Shown here: piece by piece, positions 50,869 through 60,218 of the stretch
Position numbering within the stretch: the stretch's first letter is position 1
Layout: each line of letters opens with the position of its first letter
Assembly (NCBI GenBank): GCA_022571215.1
Contig: JACZYG010000003.1
Coordinates: 1 to 64,000 of the forward strand
DNA: 64,000 nt
Reading direction: 5' to 3'
Source of the DNA: Fidelibacterota bacterium
GTDB lineage: Bacteria > Fidelibacterota > SORT01
Program-made: the position numbers and the translations under genes
The notes under the pieces: model-generated
The model's database searches: none
Told to the model about the DNA's origin: nothing
What the model saw: only the letters and a program-made list of their open reading frames with translations

Positions 50869-51396
50869 TTATTCAGCATAATTAATCAAAGAAATTATCT
50901 TATCCGCCGATAATTTTTCTCGTCCTTTTAAAAATCCTAATTCGATCAAGAATAAAACACAACTGATCTCCCCACCTAATTTCTTCACCAAATTTATCGA
51001 GGCAGCCATAGTTCCACCCGTGGCAAGAAGATCATCAACAATCACTATTTTAGATCCCTTCTCAAACGAATCCGCATGAATTTCTATCGAATCGGTCCCA
51101 TACTCTAAGTCATAGGTTTCCGAGGCTGTAGCTCCCGGCAACTTCCCTTTTTTCCTGATCAAATCCAATCCTACTCCCATCCTGTCCGCCAGAGCGGCGC
51201 CAAAAATAAACCCTCTCGATTCTATACCGAGTATTAATTCGACATCCACATTTGCAAGTTTCTCTAACATCATATCAATGGATAATTTAAATCCTATAGG
51301 ATCTTTTGTAAGAGTAGTAATATCCTTAAATCCAATACCGGGTTTTGGAAAGTCATTTACGGTTCTTATATATTTACTGAGTTCTGTCATTCTCAT
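50869..51396 (-). CDS. apt: Adenine phosphoribosyltransferase
   Basis: A 175-residue purine-salvage enzyme. The PRPP loop VIVDDLLATGGTMAAS is complete, with FPKPGIGFKDITTLTKDP at the N-terminus and LGIESRGFIFGAALA in the middle. The ATG overlaps the nadE stop (ATGA). It makes AMP from adenine and PRPP. Confidence 0.96.
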   Translation of the reverse strand: MRMTELSKYIRTVNDFPKPGIGFKDITTLTKDPIGFKLSIDMMLEKLANVDVELILGIESRGFIFGAALADRMGVGLDLIRKKGKLPGATASETYDLEYGTDSIEIHADSFEKGSKIVIVDDLLATGGTMAASINLVKKLGGEISCVLFLIELGFLKGREKLSADKIISLINYAE

Positions 51397-53015
51397 ATAC
51401 CATTATAGTGGTTAATGAGTGGCATTCTTCGTCCTATGCCGAATGCTTTTGTTGTTATTTTAATACCGGGAGGCGCCTGTCTGCGTTTATATTCAGATTT
51501 TTTAATCATGAAAATTATTTTATCTATTGTATCTTCGTCATAACCCTTTTCTAATAATTGAGCTTTCGTTGAACCATTTTCAATCAATTCATCCACAAGC
51601 GGACTCACAACATCATAATCAAACGGATCGTACTGAGCTTCGGATAACTCTGCTGACGGTTTTTTAGATAACACAGATAAAGGTATAATTTCTTCTCCTT
51701 TTAATTCGTTATAATATCTGCATAATTCATAAACTTTAGTTTTTGAAACATCACTTATCGGGGCCAATCCGCCTGCCATATCACCATACATTGTCGCATA
51801 ACCGAGCGCCATTTCGGTCTTATTACTCGTTGCAAGCGGGAAATATCCGAACTTATTTGAAAATGCCATCAGAATATTACCTCTGATTCTCGCTTGAAGA
51901 TTTTCCTCCGTTTCATTTCTACTCTTTCCGTGAAAATCATCCTCAAGAAGAGCTAAAAATGATTTATGGGGATCTTCAATCGGCAGTGTCTTGAAGTTCA
52001 TGTTAAGATTATTTGCGAGCAGTTCAGCGTCAGATTTACTATGCTCCGAAGAAAATCGTGAGGGCATGGAAATACCGGTTACGTTCTCCGACCCCAAAGC
52101 TTCTACCGCCAAAACCGCCACAAGTGAAGAGTCAACTCCTCCGGAAAGTCCAAGTATTGCTGAATCGAAACCGCTTTTTACAATATAATCCTTAATTCCA
52201 AGTCTGATAGCATTGAAAATATCCTCATGTTGGTCTTGCATCGAGGGAGTCAGGGTTGAAAGTGGATCAATCATCTCTAAATCAATAACTGAAAGTTCTT
52301 CTTTAAATGAAGGGGATATGTGTATTAAATTCCCATTGGTATCAGCTGCAAGACTTCTGCCATCAAAAACCACCTCATCTTGTCCGCCGATTAAATTGCA
52401 GTAAAAAAACGGAATTGAATTCTCTTTCGCATGTTTTGATACCAACCGTTCTCTTACGGATTTTTTACCTACTTGAAATGGTGAGGCAGAGATATTCAAT
52501 ATCAAATCAGCGCCTTCCGATGCTAATCTCGATGTAACATTATTATTCGTTTCATCCCACATATCTTCACATATTTGAACCCCCAAATGAACTTGTTTCC
52601 CCTTAATGTTTACGTTAACCGGTTTGGTATTACTTACTGCTGTATAGTATCTTAGCTCATTAAATACATCATACACGGGCAGTTTTACCTTTCTAACAAT
52701 ACCGGAAATCTTTCCTCTTTGCATCACGGCTGCGGAATTATATAATTTATCGTTTTCTTCATCAATAAAACCGATAACAGCAACAATATCCTTTGGAATA
52801 TTTTCCTTTATTCTGTGTAATTCTTTAATGTTGTCTTTAATGAATTCAGCATTAAATAGCAGATCGAGCGCCATATAGCCTGTAATGGTGGCTTCCGGTA
52901 ACAATACAATATCCGCTCCCTTTTCATACGCACTGTTTATATATTGTATTGATTTGTCAGAGTTAGTTCTTAGCGCTCCGACTATCGTATTTATCTGAGC
53001 TATCGCTATCTTCAA
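51393..53015 (-). CDS. nadE: Glutamine-dependent NAD synthetase
   Basis: A 540-residue fusion of a nitrilase-type glutaminase and a synthetase. The glutaminase triad is Glu41 (LLPEATITGY), Lys111 (KLPVYDVFNE) and Cys149 (VQICEDMW). The synthetase P-loop LGLSGGVDSSLVAVLAVEAL and the TSNKTEMALGYATMYGDMAG segment follow. It converts nicotinate adenine dinucleotide to NAD. The start is TTG 53015, with acyP ending just before it. Confidence 0.95.
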   Translation of the reverse strand: MKIAIAQINTIVGALRTNSDKSIQYINSAYEKGADIVLLPEATITGYMALDLLFNAEFIKDNIKELHRIKENIPKDIVAVIGFIDEENDKLYNSAAVMQRGKISGIVRKVKLPVYDVFNELRYYTAVSNTKPVNVNIKGKQVHLGVQICEDMWDETNNNVTSRLASEGADLILNISASPFQVGKKSVRERLVSKHAKENSIPFFYCNLIGGQDEVVFDGRSLAADTNGNLIHISPSFKEELSVIDLEMIDPLSTLTPSMQDQHEDIFNAIRLGIKDYIVKSGFDSAILGLSGGVDSSLVAVLAVEALGSENVTGISMPSRFSSEHSKSDAELLANNLNMNFKTLPIEDPHKSFLALLEDDFHGKSRNETEENLQARIRGNILMAFSNKFGYFPLATSNKTEMALGYATMYGDMAGGLAPISDVSKTKVYELCRYYNELKGEEIIPLSVLSKKPSAELSEAQYDPFDYDVVSPLVDELIENGSTKAQLLEKGYDEDTIDKIIFMIKKSEYKRRQAPPGIKITTKAFGIGRRMPLINHYNGI

Positions 53016-53018
53016 TTG

Positions 53019-53297
53019 TTATTTTTCTACCATGAAATCTGTATATATTACCTTGTATTCTATTCCCCGAACTCTGACGTCAGAGACATTAGAAAACTTA
53101 GGACCGACGTTTAACTGTTTGACGAATTCTTCCAGCATACTTTTATTACCAAAAGCATTGATTTCCACACTTCCATCATCCAGGTTCTTAACCCACCCTG
53201 TCAGTTCCAGGTCTTTAGCTGAATTGATCGCAAACCAACGATACCCCACCATTTGCACTACACCAGTTACAACTACGTGTATTCCAGAACTTGCCAT
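53019..53297 (-). CDS. acyP: Acylphosphatase
   Basis: A 92-residue alpha/beta sandwich. VTGVVQMVGYRWFAINSAKD contains the catalytic Arg in YR, and LTGWVKNLDDGSVEINAFG contains the catalytic Asn. The usual GxVQGVG motif is VQMVG here, a mild variant. It hydrolyses acyl phosphates such as carbamoyl or acetyl phosphate. ATG 53297 abuts the SLOG gene. Confidence 0.93.
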   Translation of the reverse strand: MASSGIHVVVTGVVQMVGYRWFAINSAKDLELTGWVKNLDDGSVEINAFGNKSMLEEFVKQLNVGPKFSNVSDVRVRGIEYKVIYTDFMVEK

Positions 53298-53762
53298 TTA
53301 AATATTCTCAAACGCTTTTGCAACAGCATCCTCGGGGGAATCCGCGTCAATAACTCCTTCTATGTTCCATGTATTCAGTCCGATCACGACTATTCCGGCT
53401 TCTAAGCATTGAGCAATCTCGGATAGTGTTCCATATTGGCCATCTATCGCGATTGCGGCATCTACAGATTTTGCAATGATTGCATTCCTTGCTGAGCCCA
53501 ATCCGGTAGCTATCACTATATCAAGATAGGGATTCCCTTCATCCTTTGAAGCAGTCGGGAGAATTCCAACCGTGAGTCCATCTCTTGATTTTGCGCCGAT
53601 ACACGCTGCTTCCATTACTCCGCCCATTCCTCCACAAACAAGTATTCCACCTAATTTTGCAATACCGTTTCCCACATTTTCCGCAATTTGACGAATGTCA
53701 TTGCCGACATCTCTGCCGCCGAAAACACCGATAGCAACCCTTCTGCCTGATCTTACCGTCAT
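53298..53762 (-). CDS. SLOG-fold protein, TIGR00725/LOG-like
   Basis: A 154-residue Rossmann-like protein. GVFGGRDVGND, ILVCGGMGGVMEAACIGAKS and the GLGSARNAIIAKSVDAAIAI / GQYGTLSEIAQCLEAG stretch match the TIGR00725 group of the lysine-decarboxylase-like/LOG superfamily. The PGGxGT-type motif of cytokinin-forming LOGs is replaced by DGQYGTLSE. A nucleotide-binding role is likely and catalysis unclear. Confidence 0.85.
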   Translation of the reverse strand: MTVRSGRRVAIGVFGGRDVGNDIRQIAENVGNGIAKLGGILVCGGMGGVMEAACIGAKSRDGLTVGILPTASKDEGNPYLDIVIATGLGSARNAIIAKSVDAAIAIDGQYGTLSEIAQCLEAGIVVIGLNTWNIEGVIDADSPEDAVAKAFENI

Positions 53763-55055
53763 TTAAGGCTCCAGCCTGTGTGTAGTTCTTGGAAAGGGAA
53801 TGGTTTCCCGTATATGTTTCAATCCGCATATCCATGCCACCGCGCGCTCAATGCCCATGCCAAAGCCTGAATGCGGGACACTACCGTATCGTCTCAGGTC
53901 AAGATACCATTTAAAATCCTTTTCAGAAAGTTTATGTTCTTTGAGTCTCTTCAGTATAATATCATAATCATCTTCTCGTTGACCACCACCGATTATTTCT
54001 CCATATCCTTCGGGAGCAATCATGTCGACTCCAAGCGCCAGCTTTTCGTCATTTTCGTCTCTTTTCATGTAAAATGCCTTAATTGCAGCTGGGTAACGAT
54101 GAACTAAAACTGGTTTATCAAATAATTCAGCAAGGATTGTCTCATCTTCCCCTCCAAAATCATCACCCCACTCAAATTTATGGCCTGATGAATTAAGCTT
54201 CTCTACGGCATCTGTATATGAAATTCGAGGGAATGGAGGTACAACATTTTCCAATTTTGATGTGTCACGTTCTATTATTTTCATTTCTTCTTTTCGAGTC
54301 TCAAGCACACGCTCAACTACGTAAGCAACAAATCGTTCTGCCAATTCCATATTATCGTTGAGATCCGCATACGCCACCTCAGGTTCTACCATCCAAAATT
54401 CCGTCAAATGCCGCCTTGTTTTTGACTTTTCCGCTCTGAATGTAGGACCGAAACAATATACTCTTCCGAGCGAGACTGCGGTTGCTTCACTATATAATTG
54501 ACCACTTTGCGCTAAATATGCAATCCTCCCGAAATATTCCGTTTCGAAAAGATTTGTTGTGCCCTCGCATGATGTTGGAGTGAATATCGGAGTATCTACC
54601 AATATAAAGCCATTATCGTCAAGGAAATCTCTACAAGATTTTATTATCGTATGCCTGATTTTCAGTATCGCATTTTGCTTCCGTGATCTAACCCACAGAT
54701 GCCTGTTATCCATCAGAAATCCTGTTCCGTGCTCTTTTAGGGAGATCGGATATTCGTCAGCTACCTGATGAATAATCATATCGGATACATGCATTTCATA
54801 ACCACTTTCCGAACGTTTATCCTCTACGATTTTGCCTATGACAGAAAGGGATGATTCTTGTGTAAGATCATCAATAGTCGTAAAAACTTCTTCTGACACA
54901 TCAGATTTGGACACGACACATTGAAGGATTCCGCTGCCGTCCCTGACCATTAAAAATGCAATCTTACCACTTGAGCGCGAATTATATAACCATCCGTTAA
55001 TCTGTACCTCTTTATTCACATGACTTGATAATTTGTCTATATAGACTTTATCCAT
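53763..55055 (-). CDS. asnS: Asparaginyl-tRNA synthetase
   Basis: A 430-residue class IIb synthetase. The N-terminal OB anticodon-binding domain (about 14-110: [20 protein letters not shown]) is followed by the catalytic core: motif 2 [20 protein letters not shown] and motif 3 [38 protein letters not shown] is typical of AsnS rather than AspS. AGGAGGTAA precedes ATG 55055, an unusually strong ribosome-binding site. Confidence 0.96.
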   Translation of the reverse strand: MDKVYIDKLSSHVNKEVQINGWLYNSRSSGKIAFLMVRDGSGILQCVVSKSDVSEEVFTTIDDLTQESSLSVIGKIVEDKRSESGYEMHVSDMIIHQVADEYPISLKEHGTGFLMDNRHLWVRSRKQNAILKIRHTIIKSCRDFLDDNGFILVDTPIFTPTSCEGTTNLFETEYFGRIAYLAQSGQLYSEATAVSLGRVYCFGPTFRAEKSKTRRHLTEFWMVEPEVAYADLNDNMELAERFVAYVVERVLETRKEEMKIIERDTSKLENVVPPFPRISYTDAVEKLNSSGHKFEWGDDFGGEDETILAELFDKPVLVHRYPAAIKAFYMKRDENDEKLALGVDMIAPEGYGEIIGGGQREDDYDIILKRLKEHKLSEKDFKWYLDLRRYGSVPHSGFGMGIERAVAWICGLKHIRETIPFPRTTHRLEP

Positions 55056-55078
55056 TTACCTCCTTATATCAACAACTA

Positions 55079-55576
55079 TTACCAACCCGACAGTGTTTGG
55101 TTGGTGATCTCGGTGATCAATCGTTCAATTGCCTTTTCAATTCCTTCATTCCTTTCTTCGGGAGAATCGGCAGGATATACTCCCCAACCGTTTATATTTC
55201 CATCGAACAAATCATTATTCTTTACTTGATCGTGCCATACAAGCTTCAAATATATGGTGACTCGATATTCCTGCACAATCTCGTTTTCGTCGAAAGTGAA
55301 CGGCACATCAGTTATTCTTGTGATAGTGCCGCGAATAATCGAATCCGCATTTTGGTTATCCGAGATATTTAAAATATTTTCACTGACGAAATTTTCAAGT
55401 AGAGCATCAGTAACCTTCTCTTTAATTCCAAATTCGGCTGTTTCATTTTCAAAGATAGGAATAGCCACGCTTTTAATATGAGACGGGATTGAGGAACCGG
55501 AAAACGAATAAGGACCGCATCCCATAGCAACCGTTGAGGCTGCAATAATCGCTGACATAAGACTTCTAAATTTCAT
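55079..55576 (-). CDS. lptE: LPS-assembly lipoprotein LptE
   Basis: A 165-residue lipoprotein (lipobox VAMGC, Cys20) of the LptE/RlpB type. The core IKSVAIPIFENETAEFGIKE, LLENFVSENILNIS and ADSIIRGTITRI strands match the Bacteroidota-style LptE domain. It plugs the LptD barrel in the outer membrane, so the host should be diderm. It overlaps the 3' end of the sigma54-activator gene by 11 bases. Confidence 0.88.
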   Translation of the reverse strand: MKFRSLMSAIIAASTVAMGCGPYSFSGSSIPSHIKSVAIPIFENETAEFGIKEKVTDALLENFVSENILNISDNQNADSIIRGTITRITDVPFTFDENEIVQEYRVTIYLKLVWHDQVKNNDLFDGNINGWGVYPADSPEERNEGIEKAIERLITEITNQTLSGW

Positions 55577-56750
55577 AATCTTTTATTTTTCTGTAAAGAG
55601 TTCTTTCACTTATCTCAAGAGCTTCAGCGGTCTTCCTACGATTACCGTAAAACTTTTCAAGAGTAGACCTTATCAGATCCTTCTCCATCTCCCGCATTGA
55701 AATATTACCAACCTCTTTAGGTTCTGAGACGATCGTAGCTTCTTCCATCGTTCCCGAAAAGGGCAGACCGGAAGTTTTACTTTTGTTGAATGTGGAGGGT
55801 AACATCAATTTACTCGATAGCATTTCTTTAATTTCGGTAATGTCGGTTCTTAATGAAAAGAGTGTGCGGATAATAAGTTCTCTTTCCGCTGTAGCTGCGG
55901 ATTTATCAAGATGAACCGGTAGATTTTCTGACGTGAAGGATGGTATATTTACATCTAATGATAAGTATTTCTGAAGAACCTTTCCGGTTATGACCTTGCC
56001 CTTCTCCAAAACTATCAAACTTTCCATCAAATTCTTAAGTTCCCGGACATTCCCCGGCCATTCGTAAGATTTCAACATTTCCATTGCATCTTCCGTGAAG
56101 CCGCCAAATGTTATATTCAGGCTTTCCGCTCTCTCGATTGTAAAAAGCTGCGCGAGAATTTCTATGTCTTCGCTTCGAGTCCGCAAAGGAGGTAAGATTA
56201 TGTTTACCGACTTAAGTCTGTAATAAAGATCTCTCCTGAAATCACCTGAGTTGACAAGCGCCTGAAGCGCTCTATTAGTTGCGGCAACAATCCTGACATC
56301 AACACTAATTGTCTCGGCGCTTCCCACCCGCTGAAATTCTTTTTGTTCCAGCACTCTGAGTAATTTTACTTGTGTGTTTAACGGCATTTCTCCGACTTCA
56401 TCAAGAAATATTGTTCCTCCATCCGCTTCCTCAAAAAACCCCTTCCGGTCTGTTACTGCTCCCGTGAATGACCCCTTAACGTGCCCAAAGAGCTCACTTT
56501 CAATCAGCCCCTCCGGAATTGCTCCGCCGTTTACAACTATCAATGGTTTTGACGAACGAGGGCTATCGGCATGTAACGCGCGTACAACCAACTCCTTACC
56601 CGTTCCGGATTCTCCTTCTATAAGAACGGAAATATCAGTAGGAGCCACTTGCTCTATAGTCCTGACAACATCTTTTATTTCGTCGGAAGTACCGATCAAT
56701 CCATACTTTTTCTGAAGATTTTCTAATTTGGTTTCTTGTAATACTTTCAT
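55566..56750 (-). CDS. Sigma54-dependent transcription activator (AAA+ domain plus Fis-type HTH)
   Basis: A 394-residue activator without a receiver or GAF domain. The AAA+ module has Walker A GESGTGKE (46-53), the sigma54-contact loop as GSFTGA (93-98, consensus GAFTGA), Walker B IFLDEV (114-119) and ATNRALQALV. The C-terminal FYGNRRKTAEALEISERTLY is a Fis-type helix-turn-helix. The short N-terminus lacks any input domain, so partner proteins or expression level may control it. It runs directly into lptE. Confidence 0.93.
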   Translation of the reverse strand: MKVLQETKLENLQKKYGLIGTSDEIKDVVRTIEQVAPTDISVLIEGESGTGKELVVRALHADSPRSSKPLIVVNGGAIPEGLIESELFGHVKGSFTGAVTDRKGFFEEADGGTIFLDEVGEMPLNTQVKLLRVLEQKEFQRVGSAETISVDVRIVAATNRALQALVNSGDFRRDLYYRLKSVNIILPPLRTRSEDIEILAQLFTIERAESLNITFGGFTEDAMEMLKSYEWPGNVRELKNLMESLIVLEKGKVITGKVLQKYLSLDVNIPSFTSENLPVHLDKSAATAERELIIRTLFSLRTDITEIKEMLSSKLMLPSTFNKSKTSGLPFSGTMEEATIVSEPKEVGNISMREMEKDLIRSTLEKFYGNRRKTAEALEISERTLYRKIKDYEI

Positions 56751-56824
56751 TAACTTTTGTTAGGATTCTTTATTCAGTTTAAATAGTCTGCGTTTTTGCA
56801 TCCCTTTCCCGGTTAAAACTTTCA

Positions 56825-58108
56825 TCACGTTAAATTATTCCTAATATACATTAGTCCTTTTTGTCCAATATCATTCCGGTAATGCATCCCTTTAAAATCT
56901 ATTTTTCTCACTGCCGCATAGGACTCTTTAATCGATACTTCAAGTCTGTCCCCTAAACCCACGATATTCAGTACTCTTCCACCATTAGTAATATACTCCG
57001 ATTCTTTCTTGTCCGTGCCGGCATGAAATATAACGATGTCAGAACTGAAATTCCCCTCTAACCCGGTAATTAGCATACCATTCTCGTATTTTCCCGGATA
57101 CCCTCCAGAAGAAAGTACTATACAAGTAGAGCTTTTACTGTTTTCAGATAATGTAATGGACGAGATATCTCCTTTTGCGGAAGCTAATAACAGATCCAAG
57201 AATTCGATACCGATTAATGGAATAATGGCTTGCGCTTCAGGATCGCCGAACCTGACATTGTATTCCACTACCTTTGGTCCGTCTGAAGTCATCATTATAC
57301 CAACGTACAACACTCCTGTATAAGGGTTGTTCTCTTGAATCATCGCATTCAGAGTTGGAATGACTATCGTTGATTCTATTATCCGCATCATATCATCAGT
57401 TACTATAGGTGCGGGGCTATATGCGCCCATACCACCTGTATTTAACCCTTCATCGCCATCATCTATTCTTTTATGATCTTGCGCCGAAGGGAGTATGACA
57501 TGGTTCTGTCCATCAGTGATAACCAATATGGACGCCTCTTCCCCTTCCATCAGTTCCTCTATTAAAATCAGATTTCCCGCATCCCCAAAGACCTTATCGA
57601 CCAACATATCCTTTATCGCTTTTTCTGCCTCCTCCACTGAATTACAGATTAAAACCCCCTTTCCGGCGGCGAGCCCACTCGCCTTTATAACACAAGGGAC
57701 AGTTTTATCACTGATATAATCCAATGCTTCGGCTGTATTTTCAAAAGATTTATACTTTGCGGTAGGAATTGAATATTTTTGCATCATTTCTTTAGCAAAC
57801 AACTTACTCCCCTCAAGCGCTGCGGCTTTGGCGGTAGGTCCGAATATTAATAGACCGCTTGCTCTGAATTCATCAACTATCCCTTTTACGAGAGGCAGCT
57901 CGGGACCTACTATGGTCAGGTCAATATCATTTGACAAAGCGAATTCAAGCAATCCGGCACTGTCATTGACAGCTAAGTCTACTAAATCAGCTTCTCTCAT
58001 CCCCGGATTTCCCGGAGCGCAAAACAGGTTATTGACACGCTCGTCCTGGGATAATTTCCAGACCAATGAATGCTCTCTCCCTCCTGAACCTATTATGAGA
58101 AGATTCAT
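56825..58108 (-). CDS. purD: Phosphoribosylamine-glycine ligase
   Basis: A 427-residue ATP-grasp enzyme of purine synthesis. The N-terminal [16 protein letters not shown] and APGNPGM, the ATP-grasp core ([45 protein letters not shown]) and [11 protein letters not shown] are standard. Its ATG overlaps the uvrB stop (ATGA). It joins glycine to phosphoribosylamine. Confidence 0.97.
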   Translation of the reverse strand: MNLLIIGSGGREHSLVWKLSQDERVNNLFCAPGNPGMREADLVDLAVNDSAGLLEFALSNDIDLTIVGPELPLVKGIVDEFRASGLLIFGPTAKAAALEGSKLFAKEMMQKYSIPTAKYKSFENTAEALDYISDKTVPCVIKASGLAAGKGVLICNSVEEAEKAIKDMLVDKVFGDAGNLILIEELMEGEEASILVITDGQNHVILPSAQDHKRIDDGDEGLNTGGMGAYSPAPIVTDDMMRIIESTIVIPTLNAMIQENNPYTGVLYVGIMMTSDGPKVVEYNVRFGDPEAQAIIPLIGIEFLDLLLASAKGDISSITLSENSKSSTCIVLSSGGYPGKYENGMLITGLEGNFSSDIVIFHAGTDKKESEYITNGGRVLNIVGLGDRLEVSIKESYAAVRKIDFKGMHYRNDIGQKGLMYIRNNLT

Positions 58109-60108
58109 GCTAATGTACTCACTTCTTTTTCTATCTTCTTAATTTCATCTCTAAGGATAGCCGCATTTTCATATTGTAACTCTTCTGAAGCCTTCAACAT
58201 CTCTCTTCGCAGTAATTCCAACAGATCGAGTTTATCTAATTTATCAGAATAGCGTTCTGAGATCGATCTGGTTCTTCGTTCTTTAGTATAGCCGCCAAAA
58301 GCGTCCGCCACGCCGGTAATTCGTTTTATCTCCTCTTCGCTCTTCTTGATGGATTTTGGTTCAATATTGTGTAGAACATTGTACTCTTCTTGTTTCTTCC
58401 TTCGCCTTTTGGTTTCTATTATTACCTTATTCATTGAATTCGTAATCTTATCGGCATAAAAAATTACTTTTCCCTCTAAATGTCGAGCGGCCCGACCTGC
58501 GGTTTGCATCAATGATACCTCGGAGCGTAAAAATCCTTCTTTATCGGCATCAAGAATTGCAACTAAAGATACTTCCGGCAGGTCCAGCCCTTCGCGTAAA
58601 AGATTAATTCCTACGAGGACATCAAATTTATTCAAGCGAAGATCCCGCAATATCTGCACTCTTTCTAAAGTTCCAATTTCAGAATGCATATACCGTACAT
58701 CTATCTTCATACCATTCAGGTAGTCCGAAAGATCTTCCGCCATTCTTTTTGTGAGCGTGGTTACAAGTATCCTTTCACCCACGGCTACTCTTTCCCTGAT
58801 CTGTTTAATCAGATCATCTATTTGTCCTTTCGTCGGTATAACTTCTATTTCCGGGTCAAGCAGTCCGGTGGGACGTACAAGTTGCTCTACAATTACCCCC
58901 TCGCTCTTTTCTAATTCTAATTCTCCCGGCGTTGCCGATACGAAGACAACACTTTTTAGTTTACTTTCAAACTCATCGAATTTTAGAGGCCGGTTATCCA
59001 ATGCTGATGGTAAGCGAAACCCGAATTCCACTAAGACTTCCTTACGAGCCCTATCTCCGTTATACATACCCCTCACCTGAGGAAGAGTAACATGGGATTC
59101 GTCAATCATAACTAAAAAATCATCAGGAAAATAGTCAATTAAAGTATCAGGCGGTTCACCGGCTTTTCTATCTGCAATTATCCGTGAATAATTCTCAATT
59201 CCAGAACAGTAACCTAATTCTTGAATCATTTCAATGTCATAATTCGTTCGCTGATCAAGCCGTTGGGCTTCCACTAACTTGTTATTATCTCGAAGATACT
59301 CAAGCCTTTCATAAAGTTCTTCTCGAATAGCCACTATCGCCTTTTTCATCTTGGCTTCCGGCGTGACAAAATGCTTGGCAGGGTAAAATACCACCTTATC
59401 CTTTTGACTGATTATTTCTCCGGTTAAGGCATTGATAACGGATATATTTTCAATTTCATCTCCGAAGAGCTCTATCCTAACGGGATAATCATCGTATGCG
59501 GGGAATATCTCAATGACATCTCCGCGGACTCTGAAGTTACCTCTATCAAGCACCATATCATTTCTTAGATAATGGATATTTACCAGATTTAACAGAATAT
59601 CCTTGCGATTTATTTCTTCACCTTTTTCGAGAATAATACACATGCCTCTGAAATCCTGAGGTGAACCTATTCCATAGATACATGAAACGGAAGAAATTAC
59701 GATGACATCCGTTCGTTCGATTAGAGCAGCCGTCGCGCGAAGACGAAGTTTATCTATCTCTTCATTTACCGATGAATCTTTTTCTATGAACGTATCTGTA
59801 ACCGGTAAATATGCCTCAGGTTGATAATAATCATAGTAGGAAATGAAAAATTCTACGGCATTATTCGGAAAAAGAGATTTAAATTCGCCGTATAATTGCG
59901 CGGCAAGGGTTTTATTATGGGACATAATCAATACAGGCTTATTCAAATTTTGAATCACATTCGCCATTGTGAATGTCTTACCGCTTCCCGTCACACCCAG
60001 AAGGGTATTAAATCGCCTGCCTGTCCGCAGTGCATCAGTGAGTTCCTCTATAGCCTGAGGTTGATCACCACTCGGTGACATATCTGTTATTAACTCAAAT
60101 GATGCCAT
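58105..60108 (-). CDS. uvrB: Excinuclease ABC subunit B
   Basis: A 667-residue DNA-damage helicase. Walker [36 protein letters not shown] (the beta-hairpin region), [31 protein letters not shown] and the C-terminal UVR domain ([20 protein letters not shown]) are all present at normal length. It loads UvrC at lesions in nucleotide-excision repair. A good promoter lies 31 bases upstream of ATG 60108. Confidence 0.97.
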   Translation of the reverse strand: MASFELITDMSPSGDQPQAIEELTDALRTGRRFNTLLGVTGSGKTFTMANVIQNLNKPVLIMSHNKTLAAQLYGEFKSLFPNNAVEFFISYYDYYQPEAYLPVTDTFIEKDSSVNEEIDKLRLRATAALIERTDVIVISSVSCIYGIGSPQDFRGMCIILEKGEEINRKDILLNLVNIHYLRNDMVLDRGNFRVRGDVIEIFPAYDDYPVRIELFGDEIENISVINALTGEIISQKDKVVFYPAKHFVTPEAKMKKAIVAIREELYERLEYLRDNNKLVEAQRLDQRTNYDIEMIQELGYCSGIENYSRIIADRKAGEPPDTLIDYFPDDFLVMIDESHVTLPQVRGMYNGDRARKEVLVEFGFRLPSALDNRPLKFDEFESKLKSVVFVSATPGELELEKSEGVIVEQLVRPTGLLDPEIEVIPTKGQIDDLIKQIRERVAVGERILVTTLTKRMAEDLSDYLNGMKIDVRYMHSEIGTLERVQILRDLRLNKFDVLVGINLLREGLDLPEVSLVAILDADKEGFLRSEVSLMQTAGRAARHLEGKVIFYADKITNSMNKVIIETKRRRKKQEEYNVLHNIEPKSIKKSEEEIKRITGVADAFGGYTKERRTRSISERYSDKLDKLDLLELLRREMLKASEELQYENAAILRDEIKKIEKEVSTLA

Positions 60109-60138
60109 TATGACATATAATTCCCTTCTTAATCTCTA

Positions 60139-60167
60139 AATATAACGTAGTTGAGAGAAATTATCAA
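60139..60167 (-). promoter_or_regulatory. Sigma70-type promoter of uvrB
   Basis: TTGATA (60162-60167, minus strand) and TATATT (60139-60144) are separated by 17 bp. RNA should start near 60132, giving a leader of about 24 bases with AAGAAGGG before the uvrB ATG. Confidence 0.7.
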
Positions 60168-60218
60168 GAAATATTGTCATAATGATTAGAGAAATAGTGA
60201 AAAGAACTATTATCTTCA

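Noticed and set aside
56760-56825. 21-codon frame between purD and the sigma54-type activator
   Set aside because: No clear ribosome-binding site and it overlaps the purD stop; too short to support without conservation.
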